64,000 nt of DNA, from positions 164,286 to 228,285 of the forward strand of contig JAHEIZ010000002.1 in NCBI GenBank assembly GCA_024639145.1, read 5' to 3'. Every line of letters starts with the position of its first letter. Within the stretch, counting starts at the first letter, position 1. The position numbers were made by a program, and so were the translations under genes. This DNA is from Actinomycetes bacterium (GTDB lineage Bacteria; Actinomycetota; Actinomycetes; S36-B12). The notes below the pieces were generated by a model. That model ran no database searches and had not been told where the DNA came from. It was given only the letters and a program-made list of their open reading frames with translations. This document shows positions 13,657 to 24,709 of this stretch, in pieces.

Positions 13657-15111
13657 ATGGCTGATCCGAAGGGTTTCTTGACCACCGATCGTGAGCTGCC
13701 GACTCGTCGGCCGGTTGACGTGCGTCTTCAGGACTGGCGTGAGGTCTACAACGAGTTTCCCGGCGAGAAGCTGGAGAAGCAGGCGGGGCGCTGCATGGAC
13801 TGCGGCATCCCGTTCTGCCACAACGGGTGCCCGCTCGGCAACCTGATTCCCGAGTGGAATGACCTCGTCTGGCACGGCGACTGGCAGGCGGCGTCCGAGC
13901 GACTTCACGCGACCAACAACTTCCCGGAGTTCACGGGCCGACTGTGCCCGGCTCCCTGCGAAACCGCCTGCGTACTCGGCATCAATGCCGATCCCGTCAC
14001 GATCAAGCAGGTAGAGGTGTCGATCATCGATCGAGCCTGGGATTCCGGCTGGGTCACTCCGCAGCAGCCCGAAAGGCTCTCGGGCAAGACGGTTGCAGTC
14101 ATCGGCTCAGGGCCTGCGGGCCTGGCCGCCGCGCAGCAACTGTCGCGTGCCGGTCATACCGTGGCCGTGTATGAGCGTGCGGATCGAATCGGCGGGCTCC
14201 TGCGCTACGGCATCCCCGAGTTCAAGATGGAAAAGCGCCACATCGATCGACGTATCGCCCAGATGGAGGCCGAGGGAGTCAAGTTCCGTGCGGGTGTAGA
14301 GGTCGGCATTGACATCACCGGTGACGATCTCCGTCGTCGTTATGACGCGGTAGTCGTGGCCATTGGTGCCACGGCATGGCGTGACCTGCCCGTGCCCGGA
14401 CGCGATCTCAAGGGCATCTACCAGGCGATGGAATTCCTGCCGCTCGCCAATCGCGTGCAGGAGGGTGACATGGCCGAGTCGCCCATCACAGTGACCGGCA
14501 AGCACGTCGTGATCATCGGCGGTGGTGACACCGGCGCCGATTGTCTCGGAACCTCCCATCGTCAGGGAGCAGCGTCCGTCACCCAGATCGAGATCCTCCC
14601 GATGCCCTCGAGCACCCGCCCGGAGGGACAGCCTTGGCCGACCTATCCCATGACCTATCGGGTCACCAGCGCGCACGAGGAGGGCGGCGACCGCGTGTAC
14701 GCGGTTTCCACGACCGAGTTCGTCGGGGATGACGCGGGAAATGTCACCGGGCTCCGACTGGTGGAGGTCGAGCCGCATGAGGGCGGCTTTCGCGCGATCG
14801 AGGGCACTGAGCGCGTGCTGCCCGCCGACTATGTCTTCTTGAGTATGGGCTTCGTCGGTCCGGAGGCTTCAACGCTGGCCGAGCAGCTCGGGCTCACACT
14901 CGATGCCCGTGGAAACCTGGAGCGAGATGCCCGATACCGCACCTCGGTGGAGGGTGTGTTCGTTGCCGGTGACGCCGGCCGGGGTCAGTCCCTGATCGTG
15001 TGGGCAATTGCCGAGGGCCGCTCAGCGGCAGCCACGGTCGACGCCTACCTGTCGGGCACGACAAACCTGCCTTCTCCGATCAAGTCAACGGCGCGCCAGT
15101 TGCTGGTGTAA
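13657..15111 (+). CDS. gltD: glutamate synthase (NADPH) small subunit
   Basis: GltD feeds electrons from NADPH through FAD and 4Fe-4S clusters to GltB. The 484-residue protein has N-terminal cluster cysteines in CMDCGIPFCHNGCPLGN and CPAPCETACV, an FAD motif GSGPAGLAAAQQLSRAGH near residue 150, an NADPH motif GGGDTGADC near 290, and the closing FAD segment GVFVAGDAGRGQSLIVWA. It forms an operon with gltB, and pyk follows with its own promoter. Confidence 0.97.
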   Translation: MADPKGFLTTDRELPTRRPVDVRLQDWREVYNEFPGEKLEKQAGRCMDCGIPFCHNGCPLGNLIPEWNDLVWHGDWQAASERLHATNNFPEFTGRLCPAPCETACVLGINADPVTIKQVEVSIIDRAWDSGWVTPQQPERLSGKTVAVIGSGPAGLAAAQQLSRAGHTVAVYERADRIGGLLRYGIPEFKMEKRHIDRRIAQMEAEGVKFRAGVEVGIDITGDDLRRRYDAVVVAIGATAWRDLPVPGRDLKGIYQAMEFLPLANRVQEGDMAESPITVTGKHVVIIGGGDTGADCLGTSHRQGAASVTQIEILPMPSSTRPEGQPWPTYPMTYRVTSAHEEGGDRVYAVSTTEFVGDDAGNVTGLRLVEVEPHEGGFRAIEGTERVLPADYVFLSMGFVGPEASTLAEQLGLTLDARGNLERDARYRTSVEGVFVAGDAGRGQSLIVWAIAEGRSAAATVDAYLSGTTNLPSPIKSTARQLLV

Positions 15112-15131
15112 CCGTTTACTCGCTCACGGGG

Positions 15132-15137
15132 TAGGCT
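15132..15137 (+). promoter_or_regulatory. -10 box of a probable leaderless pyk transcript
   Basis: TAGGCT is followed by 7 bases and then the pyk ATG (15145), so transcription would start at or next to the start codon. No Shine-Dalgarno sequence precedes this ATG, which supports a leaderless mRNA. Confidence 0.6.
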
Positions 15138-15144
15138 CTCGATC

Positions 15145-16578
15145 ATGCGCTGCGCCAAGATTGTCGCCACATTAGGCCCTGCCACGAATACCCCCGAGAC
15201 CCTTCGGGCGCTCGTCGACGCGGGCATGGATGTCGCTCGACTGAACCTGTCCCATGGCAGCCATGAGGTGCACGCCGAGACGTACCGCATGGTGCGGGAA
15301 GCCTCGGATGCCTCCGGCCGCGGGGTCGGCATCCTCGTCGATCTCCAGGGACCGAAGATCCGCCTGGGCAAGTTCGCCAGTGGCCCGGTTCTCCTCGAGA
15401 ACGGCGCTGAGTTCATCGTCACGACCGAGGATGTTCCCGGTGATGCGGCAATGGTCTCGACCACGTACAAGGGCTTGCCAGGCGACGTGAAGCCCGGGGA
15501 CAAAGTGCTCGTTGACGATGGTCGCGTGGCTCTCGAAGTCGTGCGGGTCGAGGGACCACGAGTGGTCACCAAGGTCGTCGAGGGAGGCCGTGTCTCCGAT
15601 AACAAGGGTTTCAACCTGCCCGGTGCCGCCATGAGCGTGCCGGCGATGTCCGACAAGGATCGAGAAGACCTCCGCTGGGCCCTGCGCATCGGTGCCGACA
15701 TGATCGCGCTGTCATTCGTGCGCAATGCCGCGGATATCGATGATGTTCACGCCATCATGGCCGAGGAAGGCGTGCGCCTGCCTGTGCTCGCAAAAGTGGA
15801 GAAGCCCCAGGCCGTCGAGAATCTCGAGGAGATTGTCGCGGCGTTCGACGGGGTGATGGTTGCGCGAGGCGACCTCGGCGTTGAGCTTCCGCTCGAGATG
15901 GTTCCGCTCGTGCAGAAGCGGGCGATCCAGATGTGCCGTGAGGCGGGAAAGCCGGTCATCGTGGCCACTCAGATGCTCGACTCCATGATCACGGCGAACC
16001 GCCCAACCCGCGCTGAGGCCAGTGATGTCGCGAACGCGGTGCTCGACGGTGCCGACGCCCTCATGCTGTCGGGTGAGACGAGCGTCGGCGAGCACCCCAC
16101 GTTGGTGATCGAGACCATGGGGCGCATCATCGAGCACATTGAGGAAGAAGCCCTCGATCAGCTTCCGCCTCTGACCGACTCACGCTTCGGGTCGACTGCC
16201 CGTTCGTTGACTCAGGCCGCCGTGCAGGTGGCGATTGACGCTGGCGCCACGCACTTGATCGCCTTCACCGAGACGGGCATGTCGGCGCGACTCGTGTCGC
16301 GTTGGCGCCCGCCGACTCGCATCCTCGCCTTCACTCCCAACGCGCGCGTCCGCAGCCAGTTGTCGTTGGTCTGGGGCGTCGAGACCTTCCTGGTGCCGCA
16401 GGTTGCGCACACCGACGACATGGTGGTCCAGGTCGACAAGGCGCTGCTAGATATCGGCCGAGCGACCATCGGCGAGAAGGTCGTCATCGTGGCCGGCGTG
16501 CCGCCCGGAGTCCCGGGAACCACGAATGGCATGAGGGTCCACAAGATCGGCATGGCCGGTGTGGGTGGCGGCGTCTAG
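15145..16578 (+). CDS. pyk: pyruvate kinase
   Basis: This glycolytic enzyme makes pyruvate and ATP from phosphoenolpyruvate. The 477-residue protein starts MRCAKIVATLGPATNTPE and has ARLNLSHG, KVEKPQAVENL with the catalytic Lys, VARGDLGVELP, TQMLDSM and LSGETSVGEHP, then the C-terminal allosteric domain. It appears to have its own leaderless promoter rather than being part of the gltBD unit. Confidence 0.97.
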   Translation: MRCAKIVATLGPATNTPETLRALVDAGMDVARLNLSHGSHEVHAETYRMVREASDASGRGVGILVDLQGPKIRLGKFASGPVLLENGAEFIVTTEDVPGDAAMVSTTYKGLPGDVKPGDKVLVDDGRVALEVVRVEGPRVVTKVVEGGRVSDNKGFNLPGAAMSVPAMSDKDREDLRWALRIGADMIALSFVRNAADIDDVHAIMAEEGVRLPVLAKVEKPQAVENLEEIVAAFDGVMVARGDLGVELPLEMVPLVQKRAIQMCREAGKPVIVATQMLDSMITANRPTRAEASDVANAVLDGADALMLSGETSVGEHPTLVIETMGRIIEHIEEEALDQLPPLTDSRFGSTARSLTQAAVQVAIDAGATHLIAFTETGMSARLVSRWRPPTRILAFTPNARVRSQLSLVWGVETFLVPQVAHTDDMVVQVDKALLDIGRATIGEKVVIVAGVPPGVPGTTNGMRVHKIGMAGVGGGV

Positions 16579-16583
16579 CCCGA

Positions 16584-16589
16584 TAGGCT
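16584..16589 (+). promoter_or_regulatory. -10 box of the pyr operon
   Basis: TAGGCT just after the pyk stop lies about 55 bases before the pyrR start, placing the PyrR-binding hairpin in the transcribed leader. The -35 is not clear. Confidence 0.5.
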
Positions 16590-16603
16590 GGGCACTGTTC
16601 GAC

Positions 16604-16646
16604 GTCCTTTAAGCCCGTCCTGTGAGGCGGGGAAGGGGGTCCTTTA
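16604..16646 (+). promoter_or_regulatory. PyrR-binding leader RNA of the pyr operon
   Basis: The leader carries GTCCTGTGAGGC (16617-16628), matching the PyrR binding-loop consensus (UCCnGnGAGG). It is closed by CCCG (16614-16617) with CGGG (16628-16631). The ribosome binding region GGAAGGGGG follows immediately. An octamer GTCCTTTA occurs both before the hairpin (16604-16611) and at the start codon (16639-16646). With no terminator visible, PyrR bound with UMP most likely blocks translation, as proposed for other actinobacterial pyr operons. Confidence 0.8.
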
Positions 16647-17197
16647 TGGATTCTTCACGCACGCGCATCGTCCTCGACGACTCTGATATCGCCCGTGCCA
16701 TTCGCCGCCTGTCCCACGAGATCGTCGAGAGTGCCAAGGGTGCTGATGAACTCGTCATCCTCGGCATTCCCACTCGAGGTGTAGCCCTGGCCACTCGCAT
16801 TCGCGATGCGATTGCGGACATCGAAGGACATTCGGTTCCCACGGGCGCACTCGACATCACCCTCTATCGCGACGACCTTCGACTTCGCCCTGCTCGTGCG
16901 CTCGAGCCCACGTCGATCCCGCCCGAGGGCATCGACGACCGCATCGTCGTCCTCGTCGATGACGTTCTCTTCTCCGGACGCACCGTGAGGGCCGCGCTCG
17001 ATGCCCTCAATGACATAGGTCGTCCTCGTGCAGTGCGCCTTGCCGTACTCGTCGATCGCGGGCACCGCGAGCTTCCGATCCGGCCCGACTTCGTCGGCAA
17101 GAATCTGCCGACCGCGGTAGGGGAGCAGGTCCGCGTAAGCCTCGTCGAGATCGACGGATCCGACTCGGTCACGATCCGCGATGAGGAGTCCGCATGA
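16646..17197 (+). CDS. pyrR: pyrimidine operon regulator / uracil phosphoribosyltransferase PyrR
   Basis: PyrR senses UMP, binds pyr mRNA, and has weak uracil phosphoribosyltransferase activity. The 183-residue protein starts [12 protein letters not shown] and has the PRPP-binding loop [12 protein letters not shown] near residue 105. I chose ATG 16646, right after the GGAAGGGGG site; an upstream in-frame ATG-like extension to 16622 would run through the PyrR-binding hairpin. It overlaps pyrB by 4 bases. Confidence 0.94.
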   Translation: MDSSRTRIVLDDSDIARAIRRLSHEIVESAKGADELVILGIPTRGVALATRIRDAIADIEGHSVPTGALDITLYRDDLRLRPARALEPTSIPPEGIDDRIVVLVDDVLFSGRTVRAALDALNDIGRPRAVRLAVLVDRGHRELPIRPDFVGKNLPTAVGEQVRVSLVEIDGSDSVTIRDEESA

Positions 17198-18132
17198 AGC
17201 ATTTGCTGTCTGCGGGAGATCTCGATCGAGATCAGGCGATCACCATCCTCGACACGGCCGCTGAACTCGCGGCGCTCACGGATCGCTCCGTGAAGAAGCT
17301 CCCTACCCTGCGTGGCCGCACGGTCGTGAACCTGTTCTTCGAGGACTCGACTCGAACTCGCATCTCCTTCGAAGTGGCGGCGAAGCGGCTGTCTGCCGAT
17401 GTCATCAACTTCGCGGCCAAGGGATCGTCGGTATCGAAGGGCGAGAGTCTCAAGGACACTGCACTCACCCTCGAGGCGATGGGTGCCGACGCAGTGGTGA
17501 TCCGGCACAACCTCTCTGGTGCACCGCATCGACTCGCGACCGCCGGCTGGATCGGCGGCAGCGTCGTCAATGCGGGCGACGGTACCCACGAGCACCCCAC
17601 TCAGGCTCTGTTGGACGCTTTCACGATGCGCAAGCATCTGCGCGACGGCACCGGCGATCTCGAAGGCGTGCGCGTCGGCATCGTCGGTGACGTCCTGCAC
17701 AGTCGCGTTGCACGCTCAAATGTCCTGCTCCTGCGCACGCTGGGCGCTCAGGTGACGCTGGTGGCGCCGCCCACTTTGCTGCCGCTCGGCGTCGAGACCT
17801 GGCCTTGCGATGTCAGCTATGACATCGATTCCGTACTTCCGCGGCTCGACGCCATCATGATGCTTCGAGTGCAGGGGGAGCGCATGCATGATGCCTACTT
17901 CCCCTCGGCTCTTGAGTACTCGCGACTGTACGGCCTCGACTCAGCGCGAATGTCTACGCTGCCCGATCACGCAGTGATCTTGCACCCGGGTCCGATGAAT
18001 CGCGGCATGGAGATTTCGGCCGATGTGGCCGACAGTCCTCGTGCGCTGATGGTGGAGCAAGTCGCCAATGGCGTGAGCGTCCGCATGGCCGTCCTGTATC
18101 TCTTGCTCGGTGGAATGAAGGAGAACGACTGA
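17194..18132 (+). CDS. pyrB: aspartate carbamoyltransferase catalytic subunit
   Basis: PyrB joins carbamoyl phosphate and aspartate in the second step of pyrimidine synthesis. The 312-residue protein has the carbamoyl-phosphate motif [13 protein letters not shown], the KGESLKDT loop, HPTQALLD, and LHPGPMNRG near the C-terminus. No pyrI regulatory subunit is present; the neighbouring dihydroorotase gene suggests possible non-covalent pairing, known in some bacteria. It overlaps pyrR (4 bases) and pyrC (1 base). Confidence 0.96.
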   Translation: MKHLLSAGDLDRDQAITILDTAAELAALTDRSVKKLPTLRGRTVVNLFFEDSTRTRISFEVAAKRLSADVINFAAKGSSVSKGESLKDTALTLEAMGADAVVIRHNLSGAPHRLATAGWIGGSVVNAGDGTHEHPTQALLDAFTMRKHLRDGTGDLEGVRVGIVGDVLHSRVARSNVLLLRTLGAQVTLVAPPTLLPLGVETWPCDVSYDIDSVLPRLDAIMMLRVQGERMHDAYFPSALEYSRLYGLDSARMSTLPDHAVILHPGPMNRGMEISADVADSPRALMVEQVANGVSVRMAVLYLLLGGMKEND

Positions 18133-19412
18133 TGCCCATCGTCCTGCGCGGAGCGCGCCCATACGGCGAGGACGCCGCGGACATCGTGATCGCCGATGGC
18201 CTGATCGTCGAGATCGCACCCGTGGGGTCAGCGAGTGGCGAGGTCATCGACTGCGAGGGGCTGGTGGCTCTTCCCGGGTTCGTGGACTTGCATACCCACC
18301 TGCGTGAGCCCGGCCGAGAGGATGCCGAGACTGTCGAGTCCGGTTCTCGAGCTGCGGCGCTCGGCGGCTATACCTGCGTGCACGCAATGGCGAATACCTC
18401 GCCGGTAGCCGACACTGCGGGCGTGGTCGAGCAGGTATGGCGCTTGGGTGAGCGAACGGGGCTTGTGGATGTTCGACCGGTCGGGGCCGTCACGGTCGGG
18501 TTAGCCGGCGAGCGCATGGCGGAGATCGGGGCGATGGCGAACTCCGAGGCGCAGGTTCGCGTGTTCAGCGACGACGGCAAGTGCGTCCACGATGCAGCGC
18601 TCATGCGTCGTGCGCTCGAATACGTGAAGGCATTCGACGGTGTTGTCGCACAGCATGCGCAGGAGCCTCGTCTGACCGAGAACGCGCAGATGAACGAAGG
18701 AATTCTTTCCGGGCAGCTCGGCTTGACCGGTTGGCCGGCGGTAGCGGAAGAGGCGATCATCGCTCGCGATGTCCTGCTTGCGCAGCATGTGGATTCCAGA
18801 CTGCATGTCTGCCATGTCTCGACTGCCGGCTCGGTGGAGGTTATTCGCTGGGCAAAGAGCAGGGGAGTCAACGTCACTGCCGAGGTCTGCCCTCATCACT
18901 TGATCCTGACCGAGGATCTCGTGGCGTCCTATGACCCGATCTACAAGGTCAATCCGCCGCTTCGCACCGCTGCCGATATCGAGGCGCTCCGCGGTGCTCT
19001 GGGTGACGGCACGATTGATGCAATCGCGACTGATCATGCCCCCCATCCGCATGAGGACAAGGATTGCGAGTGGGGAGCGGCTGCCTTCGGAATGCTCGGG
19101 CTCGAGACAGCATTCAGCATCGCCATGAAAACAATGATCGAACCCGGCCTTCTCGACTGGCGCGGCCTTGCTGACCGAATGTCGGTAGCGCCCGCCCGCA
19201 TCGGCCGAGTACGTGAACAGGGGCACGAGCTGGCAGTCGGATCGATTGCGAATATCGCCCTCGTCGACCCTTCAGCCACCCGGGTCATCAGCTCCGACCG
19301 GCTTGCCTCGAAGTCACGCAACACCCCTTACGCCAGCATGGAGTTACCCGGAGCCGTGGTTCACGTGCTCTATGGCGGCAATCTCACAGTTCGCGATGGA
19401 GCCCTCGCATGA
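18132..19412 (+). CDS. pyrC: dihydroorotase
   Basis: PyrC closes carbamoyl aspartate to dihydroorotate. The 426-residue protein has the metal-binding [10 protein letters not shown], the HVSTAGSVE segment, [13 protein letters not shown], and the catalytic [13 protein letters not shown]. This is the long class I (metal-dependent, amidohydrolase fold) form. TGATG links it to pyrB and ATGA to carA. Confidence 0.96.
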   Translation: MPIVLRGARPYGEDAADIVIADGLIVEIAPVGSASGEVIDCEGLVALPGFVDLHTHLREPGREDAETVESGSRAAALGGYTCVHAMANTSPVADTAGVVEQVWRLGERTGLVDVRPVGAVTVGLAGERMAEIGAMANSEAQVRVFSDDGKCVHDAALMRRALEYVKAFDGVVAQHAQEPRLTENAQMNEGILSGQLGLTGWPAVAEEAIIARDVLLAQHVDSRLHVCHVSTAGSVEVIRWAKSRGVNVTAEVCPHHLILTEDLVASYDPIYKVNPPLRTAADIEALRGALGDGTIDAIATDHAPHPHEDKDCEWGAAAFGMLGLETAFSIAMKTMIEPGLLDWRGLADRMSVAPARIGRVREQGHELAVGSIANIALVDPSATRVISSDRLASKSRNTPYASMELPGAVVHVLYGGNLTVRDGALA

Positions 19413-20578
19413 TGTCCATAGCAACTGACCTGGAGAATGGGGCCATGAGCCGTGTTCTCGCAGTACTTGTCCTCGAAGATGGCCGCATCATGCGCGGTCG
19501 TTCGTTCGGCGCGATCGGCACGGCTTACGGCGAGGCCGTCTTCTCCACCGGCATGAGCGGGTACCAGGAAACCCTCACCGACCCGTCCTACCGCCGTCAG
19601 GTGGTGATCATGACTGCTCCCCATATCGGGAACACCGGCATGAATCACGAGGATCCGGAGTCCACGCGCATTTGGGTGGCCGGCTACGTCGTCCGCGATC
19701 CTTCGCGTGTCACCTCGAACTGGCGTGCTGACTCAGATCTCGAGTCCGATCTCGTCGAGCAGGGCATTGTCGGACTGTGTGAGATCGACACCCGGGCGCT
19801 CACTCGTCACCTCCGCGAGCGCGGAAGCATGCGTGTCGGACTCTTCAGCGGTAGCGATGCCGAGGCCACCGATGCTGAACTTCTTGCACGCGTGCAGGCG
19901 ACTCCGCAGATGCAGGGGGCAAGTCTGACCGATGAGGTCACCACCGTTGAGTCGTACGTCATTGCGGCCCAAGGCTCTAAGCGTTTCACTGTCGCGGCAA
20001 TCGATCTTGGTATCAAGTCCATGACTCCGTTCCGGATGGCAGAGCGAGGCATTGAGGTACACGTGCTGCCTGCGAGCACGTCCTTCGAGCAGGTTGCGGC
20101 GCTTGCGCCTGACGGAGTCTTCTTCTCCAACGGCCCGGGTGACCCCGCCACTGCCACGCACGCAATCTCTGTCATGCAATCGGTACTCGAGGCACGCATT
20201 CCGGTCTTCGGCATCTGCTTCGGGAATCAGATCCTCGGCCGTGCGCTCGGACTCGGTACCTACAAGCTGCGATACGGGCATCGCGGTATCAATCAGCCGG
20301 TGATGGACCTCCGCACACGCAAGGTCGAGGTCACTGCACACAACCATGGATTCGCCGTCGACGCGCCGCGCGATGGTGCCTTCGATACCCCGTATGGCCG
20401 CGCCGAAGTCAGTCATGTCTGCCTGAACGACGATGTCGTCGAGGGCCTTCGCCTGCTTGACCGACCGGCCTTCAGCGTGCAGTACCACCCCGAGGCGGCG
20501 GCGGGTCCGCATGACGCCTCATATCTCTTCGACGAATTCGTGACAGCAATGGAAGCAGGCGCACATGCCCAAGCGTGA
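19409..20578 (+). CDS. carA: carbamoyl-phosphate synthase small subunit
   Basis: CarA is the glutaminase subunit that delivers ammonia to CarB. The class I amidotransferase triad is seen as GICFGNQ (Cys about residue 270 from this start) and [11 protein letters not shown], and the N-terminal CarA domain includes [19 protein letters not shown]. Two starts are possible: ATG 19409 overlaps the pyrC stop as ATGA, and ATG 19445 ([13 protein letters not shown]) matches where family homology begins and has GGAG upstream. I keep 19409 because 4-base overlaps are the rule in this operon, but 19445 is about equally likely. Confidence 0.94.
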   Translation: MMSIATDLENGAMSRVLAVLVLEDGRIMRGRSFGAIGTAYGEAVFSTGMSGYQETLTDPSYRRQVVIMTAPHIGNTGMNHEDPESTRIWVAGYVVRDPSRVTSNWRADSDLESDLVEQGIVGLCEIDTRALTRHLRERGSMRVGLFSGSDAEATDAELLARVQATPQMQGASLTDEVTTVESYVIAAQGSKRFTVAAIDLGIKSMTPFRMAERGIEVHVLPASTSFEQVAALAPDGVFFSNGPGDPATATHAISVMQSVLEARIPVFGICFGNQILGRALGLGTYKLRYGHRGINQPVMDLRTRKVEVTAHNHGFAVDAPRDGAFDTPYGRAEVSHVCLNDDVVEGLRLLDRPAFSVQYHPEAAAGPHDASYLFDEFVTAMEAGAHAQA

Positions 20579-23500
20579 GGATCTCCGTTCGGTCATGGTG
20601 ATCGGCTCCGGCCCGATCGTGATCGGTCAGGCCTGCGAGTTCGACTATTCCGGAACCCAGGCCTGTCGGGTACTGCGCGACGAAGGTCTGCGAGTGGTTC
20701 TCGTCAACTCGAATCCGGCCACGATCATGACCGACCCTGAGTTCTCCGATGCCACGTACATCGAGCCCATCACCCCGGAGTTCCTCGAGCGCATCATCGC
20801 CAAGGAGCGCCCCGACGCGTTGCTGCCGACTCTGGGCGGTCAAACGGCGCTGAATGCCGCGATCGCCCTGCACAAGAACGGTGTGCTGGCCAAGTACGAC
20901 GTCGAGTTGATCGGTGCTGATGTCGACGCGATTGAGCGGGGAGAGAATCGCGAGATCTTCCGGCAGATCGTGGCCGACATCGGGGCCGAGAGCGCTCGAT
21001 CGGCGATCTGTCATTCGCTCGATGACTGCCTGGCGGCGGTCGATGATCTCAAGTACCCCGTCGTCGTGCGGCCCTCCTTCACGATGGGTGGTGCCGGGTC
21101 CGGAATCGCCTATGACGAGACCGACCTTCGCCGCATAGCCGGGGCCGGTCTACAGGCCAGCCCCACCACGGAGGTTCTTCTCGAGGAGTCCATCATCGGA
21201 TGGAAGGAATATGAGCTCGAACTCATGCGCGATCACCACGACAACGTGGTGGTCGTCTGCTCGATTGAGAATCTTGACCCGATGGGCGTTCACACAGGTG
21301 ACTCCATCACCGTCGCGCCCTCGCTCACCCTGACCGATCGCGAGTTCCAGCACATGCGCGATGTGGGCATCGCCATCATTCGCGCTGTCGGAGTCGACAC
21401 GGGCGGATGCAATATTCAGTTCGCCATCAATCCCGCGGACGGGCGCCTCATCGTCATTGAGATGAACCCACGTGTGTCGCGTTCCTCTGCGCTCGCGTCC
21501 AAGGCCACCGGTTTCCCCATCGCCAAGATCGCAGCTCGGCTTGCCATCGGTTACACGCTCGACGAGATTCCCAATGACATCACCGAGCAGACGCCGGCAT
21601 CCTTCGAACCAACCCTCGACTACATCGTCGTCAAGGTCCCGCGTTTCGCCTTCGAGAAATTCCCGCAGGCTGATCCCGTTCTTACCACCACGATGAAGAG
21701 CGTCGGCGAGGCCATGGCCATCGGCCGCAATTTCACCGAGGCACTCCAGAAGGCCCTTCGCTCACTCGAGAAGCCCGAAGCGGTCTTCAGCTGGAGCGAG
21801 AGTTCCGTTGACCTGACGGATCTCCTGCAGCGCATGCGCAAGCCCCATGACGGTCGCCTCTCCTTGGTGCAGCAGGCCCTGGCCCAGGGCGCCACGGCCG
21901 AGCAGGTGCACGAGGCCACCAAGATCGATCCGTGGTTTATCGATCAGATCTGCCTGATCAATGAAGTTGCTGCCGAGGTGCGCACGGCTGAAGTGCTGGA
22001 CTCCCATGTCATCCGCCATGCCAAGCGCCACGGATTCTCCGACCGGCAGCTCGCGCAACTTCGAGGCCTGACCGAGGCCGAGGTTCGTGAGTTGCGGCAC
22101 GCGTTGGGTGTGCGCCCTGTCTACAAGACCGTCGATACCTGTGCCGCAGAGTTCGCCGCGCAGACTCCTTACCACTACTCGTCCTACGACGAGGAGACCG
22201 AGGTAGTGCCCACTGATCGCGACAAGGTGATCATCCTGGGATCAGGTCCCAACCGCATCGGTCAGGGAATTGAGTTCGACTACTCGTGCGTGCATGCTGC
22301 ACTGACCCTTCGCGACGCCGGCTACGAGACCATCATGGTCAACTGCAACCCCGAGACCGTCTCGACCGACTACGACACCTCGGATCGCCTCTACTTCGAG
22401 CCGCTGACGCTCGAGGACGTCCTCGAGATCGTGCATGCAGAGTCAGGCGCGGGGCATCTGGTGGGCGTGATCGTCCAGCTCGGTGGTCAGACCCCTCTCG
22501 GGCTCGCTCAGGCCTTGAAGAATGCCGGCGTGCCAATCATCGGCACGAGCCCCGAGTCCATTCACCTCGCCGAGGAGCGCGGCGCCTTCGGTCGCGTGCT
22601 GGCCGAAGCGGGGCTTCCGGCGCCGCGGCACGGCACGGCGTTCTCCTTCCCCGAGGCCCAGGCAATCGCTGCCGATGTCGGATACCCGGTGCTGGTGCGA
22701 CCGAGTTATGTGCTGGGCGGTCGAGGCATGGAGATCGTCTATGACGATGCGATGCTCGCCGACTACCTCACGCGCGCGACCGATGTCACGGCCGAGCATC
22801 CGGTGCTCGTCGATCGATTCCTCGATGATGCGATCGAGATCGATGTCGACGCCCTGTACGACGGCACTGAGCTCTTCCTCGCCGGCGTGATGGAGCACAT
22901 CGAGGAAGCCGGAATTCACTCCGGGGACTCGGCCTGCGCACTTCCGCCGATCACCTTGGGTGCAGGAGAAATAGAGCGCATCCGTACCTCGACGCTCGCC
23001 ATCGCCAAGGGCGTGGGTGTCCGTGGCTTGCTCAACGTCCAATACGCGCTCGCCGGTGACGTCCTCTACGTTCTCGAGGCCAATCCGCGTGCTTCACGCA
23101 CCGTGCCGTTCGTCTCCAAGGCGACGGCAGTTCCCATTGCCAAGGCGGCTGCTCGGGTCATGGTCGGTCAGACCATTGCCGAACTCCGTGAGCAGGGAAT
23201 CCTCCCGGCTCAGGGCGACGGCGGCACGATGCCGGCAGGTTCCGCCGTGTCAGTGAAGGAAGCAGTGCTTCCGTTCGGTCGTTTCCACGGCGTAGACACC
23301 GTGCTCGGCCCCGAGATGCGCTCGACCGGCGAGGTCATGGGAATCGACGACACCTTCGGCATCGCCTTCGCAAAGTCACAGGATGCTGCGTTCGGCGCTC
23401 TGCCGATGTCCGGTACGGCATTCGTCTCGCTTGCCAACCGCGACAAGCGTTCTGCCATCTTCCCGATCAAGATCCTCCATGATCTTGGTTTCACGATTCT

Positions 23501-23852
23501 CGCAACTGCTGGCACTGCCGAGGTTCTCGGAAGAAACGGCGTTCCCGCCCAGGTGCTGCGCAAGCAGTCGGAGGGAACCGGTCCAGGTGGTGAGAAGACC
23601 ACGGTCGACGCGATCATGGCCGGCGATATCCAGCTGATCATCAATACCCCATACGGAGTCGGCCCCCGCCTCGACGGCTACGAGATTCGCACGGCAGCGG
23701 TCACTCGTGGCGTGCCGTGCATCACGACCGTGCAAGGTCTTGCCGCGGCGGTCCAGGGCATTGAGTCCTTGCAGAAGGATGAAGCAGGCGTTCGCTCGCT
23801 TCAGGAGCATGGCGCCGATCTGGCCGCCCGCCGAGCGGGGCAGTCGTCATGA
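20565..23852 (+). CDS. carB: carbamoyl-phosphate synthase large subunit
   Basis: CarB makes carbamoyl phosphate from bicarbonate, ammonia and two ATP, feeding pyrimidine and arginine synthesis. The 1095-residue protein contains the usual internal duplication: two ATP-grasp halves, each starting with a nucleotide motif ([19 protein letters not shown] and [19 protein letters not shown]), and a C-terminal MGS-like allosteric domain ([23 protein letters not shown]). It overlaps carA by 14 bases and pyrK by 4. Confidence 0.97.
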   Translation: MPKREDLRSVMVIGSGPIVIGQACEFDYSGTQACRVLRDEGLRVVLVNSNPATIMTDPEFSDATYIEPITPEFLERIIAKERPDALLPTLGGQTALNAAIALHKNGVLAKYDVELIGADVDAIERGENREIFRQIVADIGAESARSAICHSLDDCLAAVDDLKYPVVVRPSFTMGGAGSGIAYDETDLRRIAGAGLQASPTTEVLLEESIIGWKEYELELMRDHHDNVVVVCSIENLDPMGVHTGDSITVAPSLTLTDREFQHMRDVGIAIIRAVGVDTGGCNIQFAINPADGRLIVIEMNPRVSRSSALASKATGFPIAKIAARLAIGYTLDEIPNDITEQTPASFEPTLDYIVVKVPRFAFEKFPQADPVLTTTMKSVGEAMAIGRNFTEALQKALRSLEKPEAVFSWSESSVDLTDLLQRMRKPHDGRLSLVQQALAQGATAEQVHEATKIDPWFIDQICLINEVAAEVRTAEVLDSHVIRHAKRHGFSDRQLAQLRGLTEAEVRELRHALGVRPVYKTVDTCAAEFAAQTPYHYSSYDEETEVVPTDRDKVIILGSGPNRIGQGIEFDYSCVHAALTLRDAGYETIMVNCNPETVSTDYDTSDRLYFEPLTLEDVLEIVHAESGAGHLVGVIVQLGGQTPLGLAQALKNAGVPIIGTSPESIHLAEERGAFGRVLAEAGLPAPRHGTAFSFPEAQAIAADVGYPVLVRPSYVLGGRGMEIVYDDAMLADYLTRATDVTAEHPVLVDRFLDDAIEIDVDALYDGTELFLAGVMEHIEEAGIHSGDSACALPPITLGAGEIERIRTSTLAIAKGVGVRGLLNVQYALAGDVLYVLEANPRASRTVPFVSKATAVPIAKAAARVMVGQTIAELREQGILPAQGDGGTMPAGSAVSVKEAVLPFGRFHGVDTVLGPEMRSTGEVMGIDDTFGIAFAKSQDAAFGALPMSGTAFVSLANRDKRSAIFPIKILHDLGFTILATAGTAEVLGRNGVPAQVLRKQSEGTGPGGEKTTVDAIMAGDIQLIINTPYGVGPRLDGYEIRTAAVTRGVPCITTVQGLAAAVQGIESLQKDEAGVRSLQEHGADLAARRAGQSS

Positions 23853-24709
23853 GTAGTCCGCTCCAGATTCGCGGCGAGGTACTCGACGTCAAGCGCGCCG
23901 GCAGTTATTTCGTCATCTCCCTCACCGCGCCCGGCATCCCGGAAATCACTCGTCCGGGTCATTTCCTCAATATCGGCATCGGCGGCGAGGAATCCTCGAT
24001 GCTGCTTCGCCGATCGTTTGCCATTCACCAGGTTCAGATGCGCGGCATGTACGGCGGCACTCTCGACATCGTGGTGGGTGTCAATGGCAAGGGTTCGCAG
24101 TGGCTCAGTGAGCGCCGTCGACATGATCCTCTGAGCATTGTCGGGCCACTCGGGCGTCCGTTCGTCCTGCCCAAGGAGAAAGTGTCCTGCGTGCTCGTCG
24201 GGGGCGGCTACGGCTCGGCGCCTCTCTTCATGCTCGCTGAGCAACTGCGTGAACGCGGTTGCCGTGTTGATGTCGTCCTCGGGGCAGCCACGGAGGAGAA
24301 GCTCTTCGGCACCCTCGATATCAAGAGACTTGCCACGACGCTCACGATCACGACAGATGACGGTTCGTCCGGTACTCAAGGTCGAGTCACCGACGTCCTC
24401 CCCGACATCATGGACAAGTCCGACTCTGCCGTGGTGTACGCGTGCGGACCCATGGGCATGCTCTCGGCAGTTGCGGCAATCGCGTCGGAGAAGCGCGCCC
24501 ACAGTCAGTGCTCGGTCGAGGAGTCCATGGCCTGCGGAATCGGAGTCTGCATGACCTGTGTCCTCCCGGTGATTGGCGACGACGGTGTCACCCGCATGGT
24601 GCGATCCTGCGTCGAAGGCCCGGTCTTCCGAGGCGATCGCGTGCGATGGAGTGATGTGGGAACTGTGCCTGCCGATACTTGGGGTGCTCCGGTGGAAGGC
24701 GGCCACTGA
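23849..24709 (+). CDS. pyrK: dihydroorotate dehydrogenase electron transfer subunit
   Basis: PyrK carries FAD and a 2Fe-2S cluster and passes electrons from PyrD to NAD+. The 286-residue protein has a ferredoxin-reductase-like N-terminus ([12 protein letters not shown] region), an NAD-binding part ([15 protein letters not shown]), YACGPMGML, and C-terminal cluster cysteines in [11 protein letters not shown] plus a further Cys in [10 protein letters not shown]. Its presence beside pyrD defines a class 1B dihydroorotate dehydrogenase. It overlaps carB (4 bases) and pyrD (1 base). Confidence 0.93.
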   Translation: MSSPLQIRGEVLDVKRAGSYFVISLTAPGIPEITRPGHFLNIGIGGEESSMLLRRSFAIHQVQMRGMYGGTLDIVVGVNGKGSQWLSERRRHDPLSIVGPLGRPFVLPKEKVSCVLVGGGYGSAPLFMLAEQLRERGCRVDVVLGAATEEKLFGTLDIKRLATTLTITTDDGSSGTQGRVTDVLPDIMDKSDSAVVYACGPMGMLSAVAAIASEKRAHSQCSVEESMACGIGVCMTCVLPVIGDDGVTRMVRSCVEGPVFRGDRVRWSDVGTVPADTWGAPVEGGH

